Numbered from the stretch's first letter, positions 48,001-59,735 are shown. The stretch is 64,000 bases of DNA from Trileptium ribeirensis (GCA_030248225.1 JASANE010009848.1:26338-90337), one strand, 5' to 3'. Numbers and translations: made by a program. Notes: generated by a model from the letters alone, not told the origin.

Positions 48001-49669
48001 TCTAATCAGTAATAAGATTTAAATTCGGGTTTTTGAAAAATTCTATTTTAGAGATTGAGTCTCTGTGACCTTGTGTTTGACCAATTTTGGATACGTACTA
48101 AGATGCTAAGTAGTTTTCAGGTAATATAAGTGATTCTCTATAGTTTCAAGTAAAATTCGCATGTCAACTACATAACCCTAGAATGTGGAACAGAATTTAT
48201 ATTACGCGTCAACGGGACGGGATATCGTGTCAATCTTCAGATCGCAATCGTCTTCTGACACATCCACCTTTAAAGTGTTGATAAATAAAAAAGCTTTGGG
48301 CAAGCTAACATTCGAATGCTACGCAACACTGGAGCGTCTAACTGAATTTGTAATAACTTTCGATTTCTGCTATGCTCAACAGTGATAATCAAAAATAGAA
48401 TAATTGTAAATTAATAAAATGTAAATTATAAAATATAAGTCATTTACTATAACGTGTTATACTAGTTAGTTTAGTAAAAATATCAAAGCGAAAACTACCG
48501 ATATAACATATATTAATAGTAAATCTTTACATTACAAATTAGTGTTGATATCAATGTAATTTCGTTTTTAGAATAACTGTGCCACATCAATTTGCTGGTA
48601 CATTGTTCTATTACGTTTTTATTTCCTTTGCTTCATAATTGTTCATAGGGTATTAGTAGCGGGCTTAACAGCCCATGAGGATCAGACCTCCAATCAAGCC
48701 ATGTTTACTCCACCCCTCCACTCCCCACCCCGCGGAAAATTTCGCGCAGACTGTCAAATATTACGGTAAGTTTGGAACAAATTGGCTAGAATTGGGATGT
48801 TTCAGGAAAAAAGTGGAGACAATTGACAAAAAATTGGCAAAATTGTAACAAAATTATGGAAAATAATGAGTTTTTAAAATTTAAAAAATTTACTCCCCGG
48901 CCTCAATAGTCTACCCTCGGAGCCAACGGATGGTTAGGCACAGATATTGTCTATTTATCCTAAAGTTTCAGCCATTAACTATCTGCGACATTTTCAAAAA
49001 TTTGGCTATTAATTTAACAAATAGTTCTGAAACTTTTCACTTTCACAGACAATAGGTATGTAGCGTTCATGACATATAAGTGTTCCAAAAACTAAGCGAA
49101 CTGGGTAAGTATGTTTAGCCCAACGATAACCTTTACTATTCCGTAATATAAAGCTGATAAACAGAAGATAATACATGCTGCGAATGAAGTTTGGAGCAGG
49201 TGGCGGCTAAAAGCAGTTTACGCTTTGCTGCAAAAAATAATTTTATTCCAACTTCTAAAATCCACGAACGAAATTCAACTGATGTCGACCGTATTGATTA
49301 TGTAGAACCTTGTGTTTGTGTGCTAGTTTGTCACCAAAGTGTAACAATCCGCTGTCACGCCAAAGCAATTTAATATATAGTTATTTTCGTGGACACATTA
49401 TAACGAGTTGCAAGATTTGCCTCAAATTTTTACAGATTAGGGGTGAGCCCCAATGCATGAACTTAAACGATAACAAAAGAACTGGGAGTTATTTTAAAAC
49501 CTCAGCATTGCTCAGTTTTGGCGCCATCCCATATTCCGTCAAGCGTTCCAGTGTCACGTGAATTTTCAGAGTACATATTGTCGGAAAACGCTATAAACTC
49601 TTAGGTCTCGGCAAAGCATCTAGTTAACATATATATTCAATCATCGTTTTACAAGCCAAATAGTTTTAG
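45047..49669. other. Kinase intron 4 (4.6 kb)
   Basis: Mostly unremarkable AT-rich sequence. It includes GTGTCTTGGACACC and GGTGCCAAGGGCACC near 46210-46300, which recall the hairpins of the 61.9-62.5 kb element, and a family repeat at 48660-48900. The 92-codon frame at 46516-46794 has no start or splice support. Confidence 0.5.
48660..48900. repeat. GC-rich block with AATTGGCAAAATTG-type units
   Basis: CCACCCCTCCACTCCCCACC and CGCGGAAAATTTCGCGC are followed by AAATTGGCTAGAATTGGGAT, AATTGACAAAAAATTGGC and similar units. Same family as 6040-6240, 8240-8450, 11200-11350 and 23190-23440; here it sits inside a kinase intron. Confidence 0.6.
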
Positions 49670-49786
49670 TTCAAATCGTCGATTTGCGTTGAAAGTAATC
49701 AAAAATATTCCAAAATATCGTGAAGCAGCGAAACTTGAAATCAACGTCCTTAAACGAATTAAAGAAAACGACCCGGAAGGCAGAAG
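49670..49786 (+). CDS. CLK/LAMMER-family kinase, exon 5: VAIK lysine and alpha-C
   Basis: Acceptor CAAATAGTTTTAG, donor AGA-AG|GTACAG (phase 2). Encodes [20 protein letters not shown] then [26 protein letters not shown] has the ATP-anchoring Lys of kinases, and [10 protein letters not shown] holds the alpha-C Glu that pairs with it. The phrase [11 protein letters not shown] is specific to CLK/Doa kinases. The frame past the donor is intron read-through. Confidence 0.93.
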
Positions 49787-50882
49787 GTACAGCTATTATT
49801 GCAAAATATTGGATGTACCGACTTTTTCGCAGACGCAGAGCATGGATGCTGTTTTCACAACAACTCACTTCTATTCTACCGACACATTTGGTATAAATTT
49901 ATAATAACCCTCTGTAGATAAATCAACTGGAAGCATATGTGATGCTCTTCTTGATCTATCTTCATTGATCACGGATAGCGGTGTCCTGCTGCTGATGTCT
50001 CTGCGCAAATCCACAATTTTTTTGTTTTATGTGTCATAAGTTTTACACTGCAAAATTGTTCTAAGTTAGTACCTAATTAATGTTTTTACGGTACTTAATA
50101 AGAACAGTCAATGTATGGTAGTTCGGTGTGCTCCGAGGTGGTGAGCCAGGGATTAATTCTATATTCAATCTGAAAATATTATAGTTATTAAGTAATTTAA
50201 AAACTAAGTTATGTGTTGTTGATTCAGTCACTGACAAAGGCGTGTTATTGTAAAACTTGTTATATGTTTGAAGTGTTTATACTTAAAAGTCTTTAAACGT
50301 ATAATCATGCACAAATGTATGTTATTGCACAAATTTTACCGAAATTTACATTATGTACCAAAAATATATATCCTATATATTGCATATTACGCTACATTAT
50401 CTGTAGAGATATTGTCTCAAACTGCGACAGTCTTTTCACATTTTTTCGGCTGTTGATATTTAATATAAAAGCAATTCAAATTTCACAGCGCTATTGCAAT
50501 TGAAAGCGTCACAAAGATGTGATTCCTGAATCCTACAGCTGGATTCCGCCTGTCAAATGAAAATTAATATCGTAAGCTTCTGGGATACACCGGATTATGT
50601 GTAAGAAAAAATAGGAAGTACTACCACAGTTGAAACTGAATAAACTGACATTATCATCTTTAATAGTGTTCAATGCGAACCCATAGTCATAGGATAGGAA
50701 TTTATGCTACCGTATTGTATACGGTTTGACAAACGTATGAGATATAATCATCTACTGACCTTATGTGAAATTTTTATTATAGGAAAATAAAAACTATGTA
50801 CAGAATTAATGACATTCTTTTGGATGTGTCTTTTTTCCGGAAATACGGTTTGCTTTCCTGTGAATTTACCAATTTATTTCAG
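49787..50882. other. Kinase intron 5 (1.1 kb)
   Basis: AT-rich intron sequence with no recognisable element. Confidence 0.7.
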
Positions 50883-50973
50883 ACAGTGTATACAAATGCG
50901 GGATTACTTTGATTATCACGGGCATATTTGTCTTTCTTTCGACTTGCTGGGACTCAGTGTGTTTGACTTTTTG
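50883..50973 (+). CDS. CLK/LAMMER-family kinase, exon 6: hinge region
   Basis: Acceptor AATTTATTTCAG, donor TTG|GTTAGT (phase 0). Its first base completes an Arg codon with exon 5. Encodes [20 protein letters not shown] then [16 protein letters not shown] and [10 protein letters not shown] are diagnostic of CLK-family kinases; the latter is the hinge and start of alpha-D. Confidence 0.93.
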
Positions 50974-53717
50974 GTTAGTGTACTATTTTCTAGTTCATTG
51001 TGGTTTGTGACCCTGAATGAGTAATTGATTGACGTTGCCTCAAATAATTAAGCGTTCGATCATGAGCTTAAATGGATCGCCATGATTTCTACACTCTTTA
51101 TGGCTAAAAGTTTTATAATTTAGAACACTAGCAAAAACGGTCAATACAGTCTTGAAATTTAAGTTTCCTTCTATTTTCTGAAGCAACACTTTCATACAAT
51201 AGATTGCAGGTGTCTAAACATCGATAAACAGAATATATGCATATATTGGAAACACAACGAGAACTTCTTTTATCTTCTTATTCATTGCGTCGAAAATGAA
51301 AGATTAGGCCTCTAAGAAAATTTTAGCCAAACCAAAACAACCACTAAATAACATTTATAGTTTGTGAAATAAGGATATTTTAGTCGATTTTGTCGCAAAA
51401 GTTATAGCCGTGCCAGTTGAGTTCCTCAATTGAGGCAAATAATCCTTCGAATAACGAATGTTGCAGTCGATAAAACCAAATTTCGAGCGGTTTGTTATGA
51501 AGCACACTGTTGTGCTGCACATAGCGTTTGAGCGATAAGATATATTGAAAATGTATATATCTGGATATGCGTAGCCCTAAACACCCCATATGAAAACAAA
51601 CTATTGACTTGAAGTAAAATTTTATGATTTGCATGTTACACAACGTATATGTTCTGACACTTGCTAAGTAATTAATTTTGCTACTTAGAAAACATTAAAA
51701 TCTTAATTTTGGATTTTGAGGATTTGTGATGTGTCTGATTGAGTGCAGTAATCTTGTCATAATTTATACATGATCCCTTGGCGTCGTGTACGTTTTGGTC
51801 ACAAATCAAGAAAGCATGCGAGCATATCAACAGTTTACTTTAACCAGCATTAGCTTCATACAAACCTATTCCGATCACAGACACACGTTATATAGTATAG
51901 CATGCATTTACACCACCGGCACATTTACTCTGTTCAGTAAAGTGCTTTCCGCTTGCAAAATAAAATGTACGAAGAAGTGATTTGGATAAATACAGAAATT
52001 CTTTATTTATATTTCACACCAATAAATATCAGAAACCACCCGCATGCGAAAACATAATTTATTGATCTATATTTGGAGCTACAAACAATATAATTACTAA
52101 CCTTTGATGTGAAAACAGCTGAGCCCAATCTGCTATGGTTCAAATGTTTGCAGCATATATGTTACTTTATGGGATTTTACTTAGTCCATCCAAGTCGTAT
52201 CTTTTGCAATAAACGTGATATATACTTGCTTTTCACAGCAAAATCAGCTTTATTATTGCTGTTACGAGACTTAAATTTTCACACTACATGTGACTTTACA
52301 CTGTGCACCGTTAATATTGATAAACGTGAAAAGCAACTTCTGCAGGGCAACAAACTAATTACATGCCCATTTTGGGCAGTAACATTCGTTAGCATTCTAT
52401 ACATGTTGCCAGGGTAACATGTCATTTTCACGTTACCAGACTGCCGAAACTAGCTATTGTGGACAGTAATTAGTTAAATATTCAAAATAATATGTGAAAA
52501 AAATCTGTGTGTACCAGGCACATCTTGTTACAGCTGACCAACATTTCAATAAGTTGCACTGTCTGAAAATGCAGTAAGTCGAATTTTTTTAAACATATAT
52601 TAACCTTTCATAAGAACAATATGTCAATGCTGGAATAATGGCTGGACCAAAATTAGGTACAAGCCTACCTCCAATATCGATATCTTGAAATGATAAACAG
52701 GTATCACCGCAGGATTTTTTACACTAGACTACATAATTTAAGACGTGATTAATTTATTCTGCCTACAAACATGTACAGTGGGCGAATTTACGCTTTCTAA
52801 AATTTTGAGGTGTTTATGGCGTTGAATACGGAAACACTTCGTAATATTAAGCGTGCACAAAAGAAGGGTTATGACACCTCCCTGCACTGTAATGTTAGTC
52901 CGTGTTTGATGACACAAGCGTTTTTGGCTTTACCCCCACCATTTCTAGGGGTCATCATGCGCAGACCCCATGTTTCGCGGAGGGTAGCCTGAACCCTCCC
53001 TAACTTTGTGATGGCGGGGTGGTTTGGGGTGCCCCCGTTTTGATATGGTGATGGGTTGAAACGGTAACTCATTTTCGGGCGATATCCCTCAAAACTGGTA
53101 GTGTCCGACCTATCCGCTTAGAAAACGAGGGTTGTCCGAGCTACTCCCCCCCAACTAAACTGAGGAGTCTGGGCAATAGGATTCCCATAAATAAGGGAGT
53201 AGAGCCAAAAACGCCCATGTCATCAAAGACTGTTTAACATTAGAATTGAAGGAGGTGACATACGCTTCCCTTGTGGATTCTTAGTATTGTCATGTTTAGC
53301 GGTTAGATAACAGAAAATTTTTGGTTTGCGCGTAAATACATACGATAACAGCCGAAACGTTTGCAGTTCCAGTTTTCGGTCGCTAAGCTTTAAATGTAGT
53401 CTATACAGCTTAAACAAATATAAGCAACATAAAATGTTTACGTCACAGTGTTTTGCACTGTCCACTTGCATTTCAAGGAGGGACTATCGCTCTGCCCACC
53501 ATTATTTCATTCGGAACAGTTCATCCTCCCTGTGTTTCATAGGGAACAGTGCGACACCCACCGTGACTCAGTTTTAGTCTACCTCTGCTTAAGCTGAAAG
53601 AGTGTCATACTTATCTGTAAAAATCAACACTCAGTATGTATTGCCTACTGCTATCAAGCAGTACTAGATAATTTCTTTCTGGTCTTGAAATAACCGAAAT
53701 AGTAATAATTATTTTAG
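50974..53717. other. Kinase intron 6 (2.7 kb)
   Basis: AT-rich intron sequence. A GC-rich patch at 52920-53160 (CCCTCCCTAACTTTGTGATG area) may be a transposon piece but has no clear ends. Open frames at 51380-51643 (-) and 52109-52417 (+) lack support. Confidence 0.5.
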
Positions 53718-53793
53718 AAAATCAATGGCTACAATCCGTATCCAATGCCACAAGTTCGCCATATTTCCTACCAAATATGCTACGCGCTCAAAT
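53718..53793 (+). CDS. CLK/LAMMER-family kinase, exon 7: alpha-D/alpha-E; gene runs off right
   Basis: Acceptor AATTATTTTAG, donor AAA-T|GTAAGT (phase 1). Encodes KINGYNPYPMPQVRHISYQI then CYALK. The YxPYPxxQVRHxxYQxCxAxK pattern is that of CLK/Doa kinases. The next exon should start with two bases finishing Phe and encode LHxxxLTHTDLKPEN. I searched 53.8-64 kb by eye for it without success, so the catalytic loop, DFG and EHLAMMER motifs should lie beyond the window after an intron of over 10 kb. Confidence 0.92.
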
Positions 53794-54094
53794 GTAAGTA
53801 TCCAATGTTGAGTGTACGTCATAATTGTGCTGTACCGTTAAGTCAAATAAACATCTAGGATTTGGATAAAGGGAAGAGTAATATATATTGTTATCGGTAT
53901 ATCGGTGCCGCCCCCGAACCCCCGCTCTATGGTGTTCTAAACAAAGATATCATTCATTGTCAATTACTATAGAGGCTTTCTCTACATGAGTACGAAATTC
54001 TATATAACAGTATGGATATCGTCATTTTCATAAATAAAATATTTAAGATTTCCTTGGCCGAATTTTCTTGTGTACGGTGCGGTGCAGTGTTTAG

Positions 54095-54127
54095 CAAACT
54101 CAAGAGGGCGCCAGTGATCGAGCTAAC
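54095..54127 (-). repeat. SINE tail, second copy
   Basis: On the minus strand, TCGATCACTGGCGCCCTCTT then GAGTTTGCTAAACACTGCA matches the box B-to-tail part of the SINE at 4690-4790 (TCGATCCCTGGCGCAGGCTT, GAATTTGTCAAACATTGCA). The box A half is not recognisable. Confidence 0.55.
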
Positions 54128-54176
54128 GTTGTATCATTAGAACAAAAGTTATCTAAATGCCGTTGAAGCAGTTAGG

Positions 54177-56768
54177 TTATGCGTCGTTCACATTAAGATG
54201 CGTGCACCTACTGCACACGGTTACGCAAAGAACCGCAGTGTTCGTTACACTGCGGTTGTCGCTACATTGTAACTTCGATCTTATTTGTCGGTACAAGCTT
54301 CGTGCAACAGTTGGCATTTTTTAACGACGCCTGTAGCGAGCATTGCGATTGACGTTACATGGCTTGTAACAGCAATGTTTAAAATTGCACGCCTAATGTA
54401 ACGTCAATAACGGTTGCTGTACGATGGTGTATTGAGGAATAATATTTTTGCACTGCAGCTGTAACAGAAATCCTAGTAGCTGCACAGCAGTGTAACAACA
54501 GCTGACAAAAACGCACACAAGCTTTGTTACACAAACAGAGGAACGCTGGTGTAACAAGCGGATAAATCTTTGAACAAATGTTTAACAATACCAAGGTACC
54601 TGCACCGTGCGTAACAGTAACCGAAGATGTGTAAAACTGGAAAACATACTGCTGCACAGCGACTGCACAAAATCAGGGACAAACGAGCGGTGGATGTCCA
54701 TTAATGTTGTTAATTCTGTATCAGATCTATGGCCTGTGATTGTGAAAAGTGACGACGATGAGCACTTTAGTTGAACGCCATCTTCTCGGTCAAAATGGCA
54801 AAACAGCTTTTTAGGCCTTCTTTGTCAATTCCGGCCCTACGGGTGCCAGTGTTTTGTAGCTCATACCTCGCGACACAAGCTTTGCATCAAAATATGAATA
54901 CAGACCCAGCTCATCAAGATCTACCACTCTACTGGCTTTATTGTCGGACAACTCCCTCGCGGTGGGGTCGAATATGGTTCATCACACAGCATGTTACAGG
55001 TGGTTAAGCACAATAACTTAAGAATAAAGCCACGCTCGCTCCGTTTCATCCTCGCTTGCAAGGTAGTACGCTACTTTCTGATTATATAATAGATTCGCAC
55101 AGTAAAACAAAGCACAAAATATATTTTACATAACAAATACGCTATCGATTGATAATCTGGCACAAATATAGACTGTACAGATATGTTTTAGAAGTAATCT
55201 TTAGAAAGCTCATTTAACATTAAAAATTCGGGTCACTAAAAAGCCCTGTTTAAACATTTCAGTGACTGGTTCCAAACATAAATGCCATGATCTCATTAAT
55301 ACAATTAGTGTGATAGAAACCACCAATAGTTGAATGTTTTAATTGCATAATATTTGCTCTATTCTTTAAGTTAAACTAATTTCCTGCAGCAATGTGAGTT
55401 GTTTTGTTAGACACAGGACGGTGTAATTCTGTCGTGTTTGTCACGTGCATATATATCGTCATGTTACACTTCTTTACAATGTAAACACAGTCGGCACAAC
55501 AATATATCGAAGTGGAGAGTGATATTTAGAGATGAGCATGAAGTATAAATAGCGTTAATAAATACGTTGGTAATTTTGTTACGAAAGTGGTACTTACTTA
55601 TTCAGCTGGTATATTAATTTTGCCTAGTCTCTTCGATACCGATGAACCCTGCTCTCAATCATTCAGTAACTCACGGGCCCAACCCGTTTTCAGCTCCCAG
55701 AACTATATATAGTTTTGCGATTTTCATCGGCCAAAATTAAGCAAATTAATCTCCGGTACCCCTCGCAGTTTTAACAATCATACATGCTCATAGATTGGGC
55801 GGACAGGGGGATTATCCTCCTAAAGCTGGTGCAGTCAGCAAAGACAAGTGGATATAAATAATCGAGTGAACTACCGGTATGCAAATATTATCGGCCGCAA
55901 ATGGAAGCGGAACGCGTGTGGGTAGCATTTAAGATTGATTTGAAAAACATAAGCTGTGTGCAACTTTCTGATAAGGTGACGTTTATGCATAACAATAGTG
56001 ATACTGTGTAATTGGGCAAAAACAGAGTGTTGACGTGTAATTATATTTGAGCAACATGATGGTTTATCACTGCACCACTGGTTTTCCTACAGGTTTACTA
56101 AGTTTGATCACCGAACCACTCACTGATATGTTCTAAATTGTTACGTTGCAATGTCATCTTTAAGTTTGAAGGTTTAGATTTTTTATCTAGTCTAAATCAT
56201 AACAAGCCATGCCCTGCTATACTAGAGTGGTTAAAAACTTTCAAATTGTGAATATATCACAACTCTTATAATAGCTCCCACAGCTGCCGTAAATGCATTC
56301 ACCTGGCGTTTTTCAATATTATCTACTGGGAAAAATCCCTACAGCATTGAAATGACAAAATTTGTTCAAAGATTTACATGTTCGTTACTCCAGCGTTCAA
56401 TAATCTCTGTTTGTTTAACAAAGCTGGCGTGCGTTTTTCCCAGCTGTTGTTACACTGCTGTGCAGCTACTAGGATTGCTGTTACAGCTGCAGTGCAAAAA
56501 TATTATTCCTCTTTACACCATCGTGCGGCAACCGTTATTGACGTTACACCAGGCGTACAATTTTAAGCATTGTTGTTACAAGTCGTGTAACGTCGATTGC
56601 AATGCTCGCTACAGGCGTCGTTACGAATTGCCAACTGTTGCACGAAGTTTGTAGCGACAAATCAGATCGAAGTTACAATGTAACGACAACCGCAGTGTAA
56701 CGAACACTGCGGTTCTTTGCGTAACCGTGTGCAGTAGGTGCACGCATCTTAATGTGAACGACGCATAA
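54177..56768. mobile_element. 2.6-kb foldback transposon with ~400-bp inverted arms
   Basis: The left arm 54177-54580 and right arm 56360-56768 are near reverse complements over their whole length. The ends are TTATGCGTCGTTCACATTAA on the left and its complement ending CGACGCATAA on the right. Within each arm is a smaller hairpin (AACCGCAGTG..CACTGCGGTT). The 1.78-kb centre shows no transposase or other protein. I find no convincing target duplication. Superfamily uncertain (foldback or Mutator-like). The element lies in the kinase's last visible intron. Confidence 0.85.
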
Positions 56769-56769
56769 A

Positions 56770-57780
56770 CGCCGTGCAAATGTGTGAAAACAGCTGTTAA
56801 GTATTGGAGCTGTGCCGGTCACGGGTACCCCAAAGACCCACTATCCGCGGGTTGCCTGCTCCCCGCGGGTACCAAAGTACTAGTGCCTATCCTTAGTGGC
56901 TACAGTAATATATATTCTCAAACATAATTTAACGTCAGACCTACATTTTCAAACGTAAACACGGTGCAAGTTCGTAAAAACAGCAGTTAAGTATTGAAGC
57001 TGCGCCGGTCACGGGTACCCGCGAGTACCTACTATCCGCGGGTTGCCTGCTCCCCGCGCATACCAGAGTACCAGTGCCTATGCTTAGTGGATACAGGAAT
57101 ATATATTCTCAAACATAATTTAACGCCAGACCTACATTTTCAAACGTAAACACGGTGCAAGTGTGTGAAAACAGCAGTTAATTATTGGAGCTGTGCCGGT
57201 CGCGGGTACCCGCGAGTACCACTATACGCGGGTTGCCTGCTCCCCGCACATACCAGAGTACCAGTGCCTATGCTTAGTGGATACAGGAATATATATTCTC
57301 AAACATAATTTAACCGGACCTACATTTTCAAACGTAAACACGGTGCAAGTTTACAAGTGAAAATAGCAGGTAAGTATTGAAGCTGTGCCGGTCACGGATA
57401 CCCGCGAGTACCTACTATCCGCGGGTTGCCTGCTCCCCGCGCATACCAGAGTACCAGTGCCTATGCTTAGTGGATACAGGAATATATATTCTCAAACATA
57501 ATTTAACGCCGGACCTACATTTTCAAACGTAAACACAGTGCAAGTGTGTGAAAACAACAGTTAAGTATTGGAGCTGTGCCGGTCACGATTACCCACGAGT
57601 ACCCACTATCCGCGGGTTGCCTGCTCCCCGCGCATACCAGAGTACCAGTGCCTATGCTTAGTGGATACAGGAATATATATTCTCAAACATAATTTAACGC
57701 CAGACCTACATTTTCAAAAGTAAACATGGTGAAAGCGTGTGGAAACGCCATTTAAGTATTGGAGCTGTGCTGGTCACGGT
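56770..57780. repeat. ~190-bp tandem array, about five units
   Basis: Units of about 190 bp, each running GTGTGTGAAAACAGCAGTTA, GCTGTGCCGGTCACGGGTAC, CTATCCGCGGGTTGCCTGCT, CAGTGCCTATGCTTAGTGGA, then an AATATATATTCTCAAACATA phrase. Units differ by a few percent, so the array is fairly young. It abuts the right end of the foldback element directly; no array unit is seen on that element's left side. Confidence 0.9.
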
Positions 57781-57998
57781 ATTTTTAATAAACCACAGGG
57801 ATTTCTGCCATCAAGCCATAAGCATTGATTATGCTAGTCGTTATCAAAATGCTAAGTTTAAAATGATACCCGTCGTCATAACATGAAATTTTGCTAGATA
57901 TGTACACTAGGACTGCTTGGAAACCATTAAACTATCTCAGTACCCACTTAAACGACAGTGTTCCTATATATAGCTTGTCCCTGTGCCGTTAAAGTCTT

Positions 57999-58160
57999 AC
58001 TGTCGGGATTACCTGTAAGTGTGTCGAGATTTTCCTTAAAACTCCTGTATATTTATGTGCATATTATAACAATGTTTGAAATCGTCGGGATTAGTCCAGT
58101 CTCCCAGGAGACTCGGCTAATCCCGACAGTTCAGTTTGCCAGGGTAATCCCGACACTACT
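57999..58160. repeat. Nested inverted repeats built on GTCGGGATTA
   Basis: The inner stem GTCGGGATTAGTCCAGTCTC at 58086 pairs with GAGACTCGGCTAATCCCGAC ending near 58129, with two mismatches and a short loop. An outer pair, TGTCGGGATTACCTG near 58001 and CAGGGTAATCCCGACA near 58140-58155, encloses it. GTCGGGATTA thus occurs four times, twice in each orientation. Confidence 0.8.
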
Positions 58161-58262
58161 AAAGTGAATGTAAATTCTTATGGCTGAGAATTATTCTAGG
58201 AAGATTTGCGGAACGTTTTCGTAGAGAAACTGTGTGAAAAACCTTGCATTCTATATTAATAC

Positions 58263-58891
58263 CATACATGGCGGCGGTCGGTCATGCCAGGGGGGTAGAA
58301 ACCCCCATGGGGAGGGCGGGGTCGCGGACATCCCAGAGGGGTAACCCCCCTGGCCGGCCAAATTTTCCTAGGGCGGTTGGTCGTGAGGACCTTTTTTTGG
58401 TCCTAGCAGCCATATTGTTCGCCTATGAGTCCAGTTTCTGCACTAGGGTCCGGCCCCAAAACTGGTCGAGGCGAGGGGTTTTGGGGTCCGCACCCCCCTC
58501 CCCCTTCGGGGTTTCCGATTCTGAGACCATAGCAGTGGACCAAAACAGACATTCAATGTCTAAATATCTAGTTAGTGCTAGTATATAAATAAGTATAATT
58601 CGACTAACTTTTACTTCAGGGAATGACGTCGTGAACAAAAAGCTTTCCATACATTTAAAGCCGCACATGCACCTTTAGCAACAAGCAGGCGCAATTTGCG
58701 CAAGGTTTTGCACTAAGGTCCTACTTCGACACTCGAGGAGCTTCGAGGAGCTGCCAAGCCCCCCTACGGTGGGGGTGCTGCGCACCCCAACCCCGGGGGG
58801 CGGGTCACCCCCCTGGCGTTTCGGCCTCGGCGGGGGGAGGGTCCGGACCTCAGGGGGGTTACCCCCTACAGTCCCCCTGCCGCCATGTATG
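58263..58891. mobile_element. Complete non-autonomous hAT-like transposon, 629 bp
   Basis: Starts CATACATGGCGGC and ends GCCGCCATGTATG, perfect 13-bp terminal inverted repeats. ATTAATAC stands directly before (58255-58262) and directly after (58892-58899), an exact 8-bp target duplication. The 8-bp duplication fits hAT (also P-type) elements. The body is very GC-rich with long C and G runs and no transposase, so it must have been moved by another element's enzyme. The + frame at 58244-58588 is a composition artefact. The intact duplication suggests recent insertion. Confidence 0.9.
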
Positions 58892-58909
58892 ATTAATACT
58901 ATTACGCCT

Positions 58910-59640
58910 CTTGACCAAAATTAATGTACTACAATAAAATATTACATATGAATTTGTTTGTCTGTGCTAAAATATGTGTTGCATAGGTATAAACAATTTC
59001 TTGAAATCCGAGTTGCAAATTTATAAAACTCGTTCTCGAGGCGTTCAGTTTTGATTTAAACTTTCACTTTCAATTAATTGCGATTGCTGACAAAGTAGTC
59101 TTCAACTTCGAAAACCTTTTGTAAGCTACATAAGAATCAAACTCCGTTTCCCGTAAGCACACTCCTTCCATCTCTGGTTTGTCGACAGGATCAAAATTTT
59201 ACCTTTAAGCTTCGGGGCCCACAGTTCCAACATGGGGAAACCAAAAAATACTCGTGATAGTCCCCCAACGTAGCTTGAGAGTAGATGTTCTGGATGTCTC
59301 TTCAAAATACCTGGTGGGTGATGGGGCTTCACCTGAAGGAACCAAAATTTTAACTGAGGTTTATGACCTGAGAGAACTGCTGAAATCACGTGGAAACTGA
59401 AATTCCTTGTGGCTCTCTTGCAGTTCTAGCACACTATCAGTCAGACAAATCTATTGCTTTCTATTTTGGAGGCATTGTGCTTTAAAGTTAATATGTGCAT
59501 TGTTTAAAAATTGTACGTTACAAATTGATCGCCATACTTCTTACATTTGTCACAGCGGGCAATTCAAAACGATGCACTAAACTGGAGAAGTTTGTGGTGA
59601 AGCGTGAGTTGTTTGTTATTCTTTCGAATTGGAAAATTCG
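58910..59640. other. Non-coding, no gene supported
   Basis: AT-rich sequence. An 87-codon minus-strand frame at 59126-59389 (containing PQLKFWFLQVKPHHPP) has protein-like composition but no splice context or known family, so I leave it uncalled. Confidence 0.35.
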
Positions 59641-59659
59641 TTAGAGACCCGAGCAACAG

Positions 59660-59735
59660 CTACCATATAGCGTAGTGGCTAGCGTAAAAGGCTCGCACCA
59701 AATCGATCAAGGCTCAAGAGTTTGTTCATGCTGTA
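59660..59735 (+). repeat. tRNA-derived SINE-like element, third copy
   Basis: A box A-like TAGCGTAGTGGCTAGCG at 59668 is followed about 20 nt later by a weakened box B (AATCGATCAAGG) and CTCAAGAGTTTG, a tail similar to the two other SINE-like pieces. Diverged and probably inactive. Confidence 0.5.

Noticed and set aside
51380..51643. Possible mariner transposase piece (SIEELNWHGYNFC) on the minus strand
   Set aside because: Only a vague resemblance to the C-terminal part; no catalytic motif or inverted repeats nearby.
52109..52417. 102-codon + strand frame in kinase intron 6
   Set aside because: Composition is that of translated AT-rich intron; no splice site or family.
58244..58588. 114-codon frame across the left part of the hAT-like element
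   Set aside because: Explained by GC-rich composition inside a transposon bounded by perfect ends; no transposase motif.
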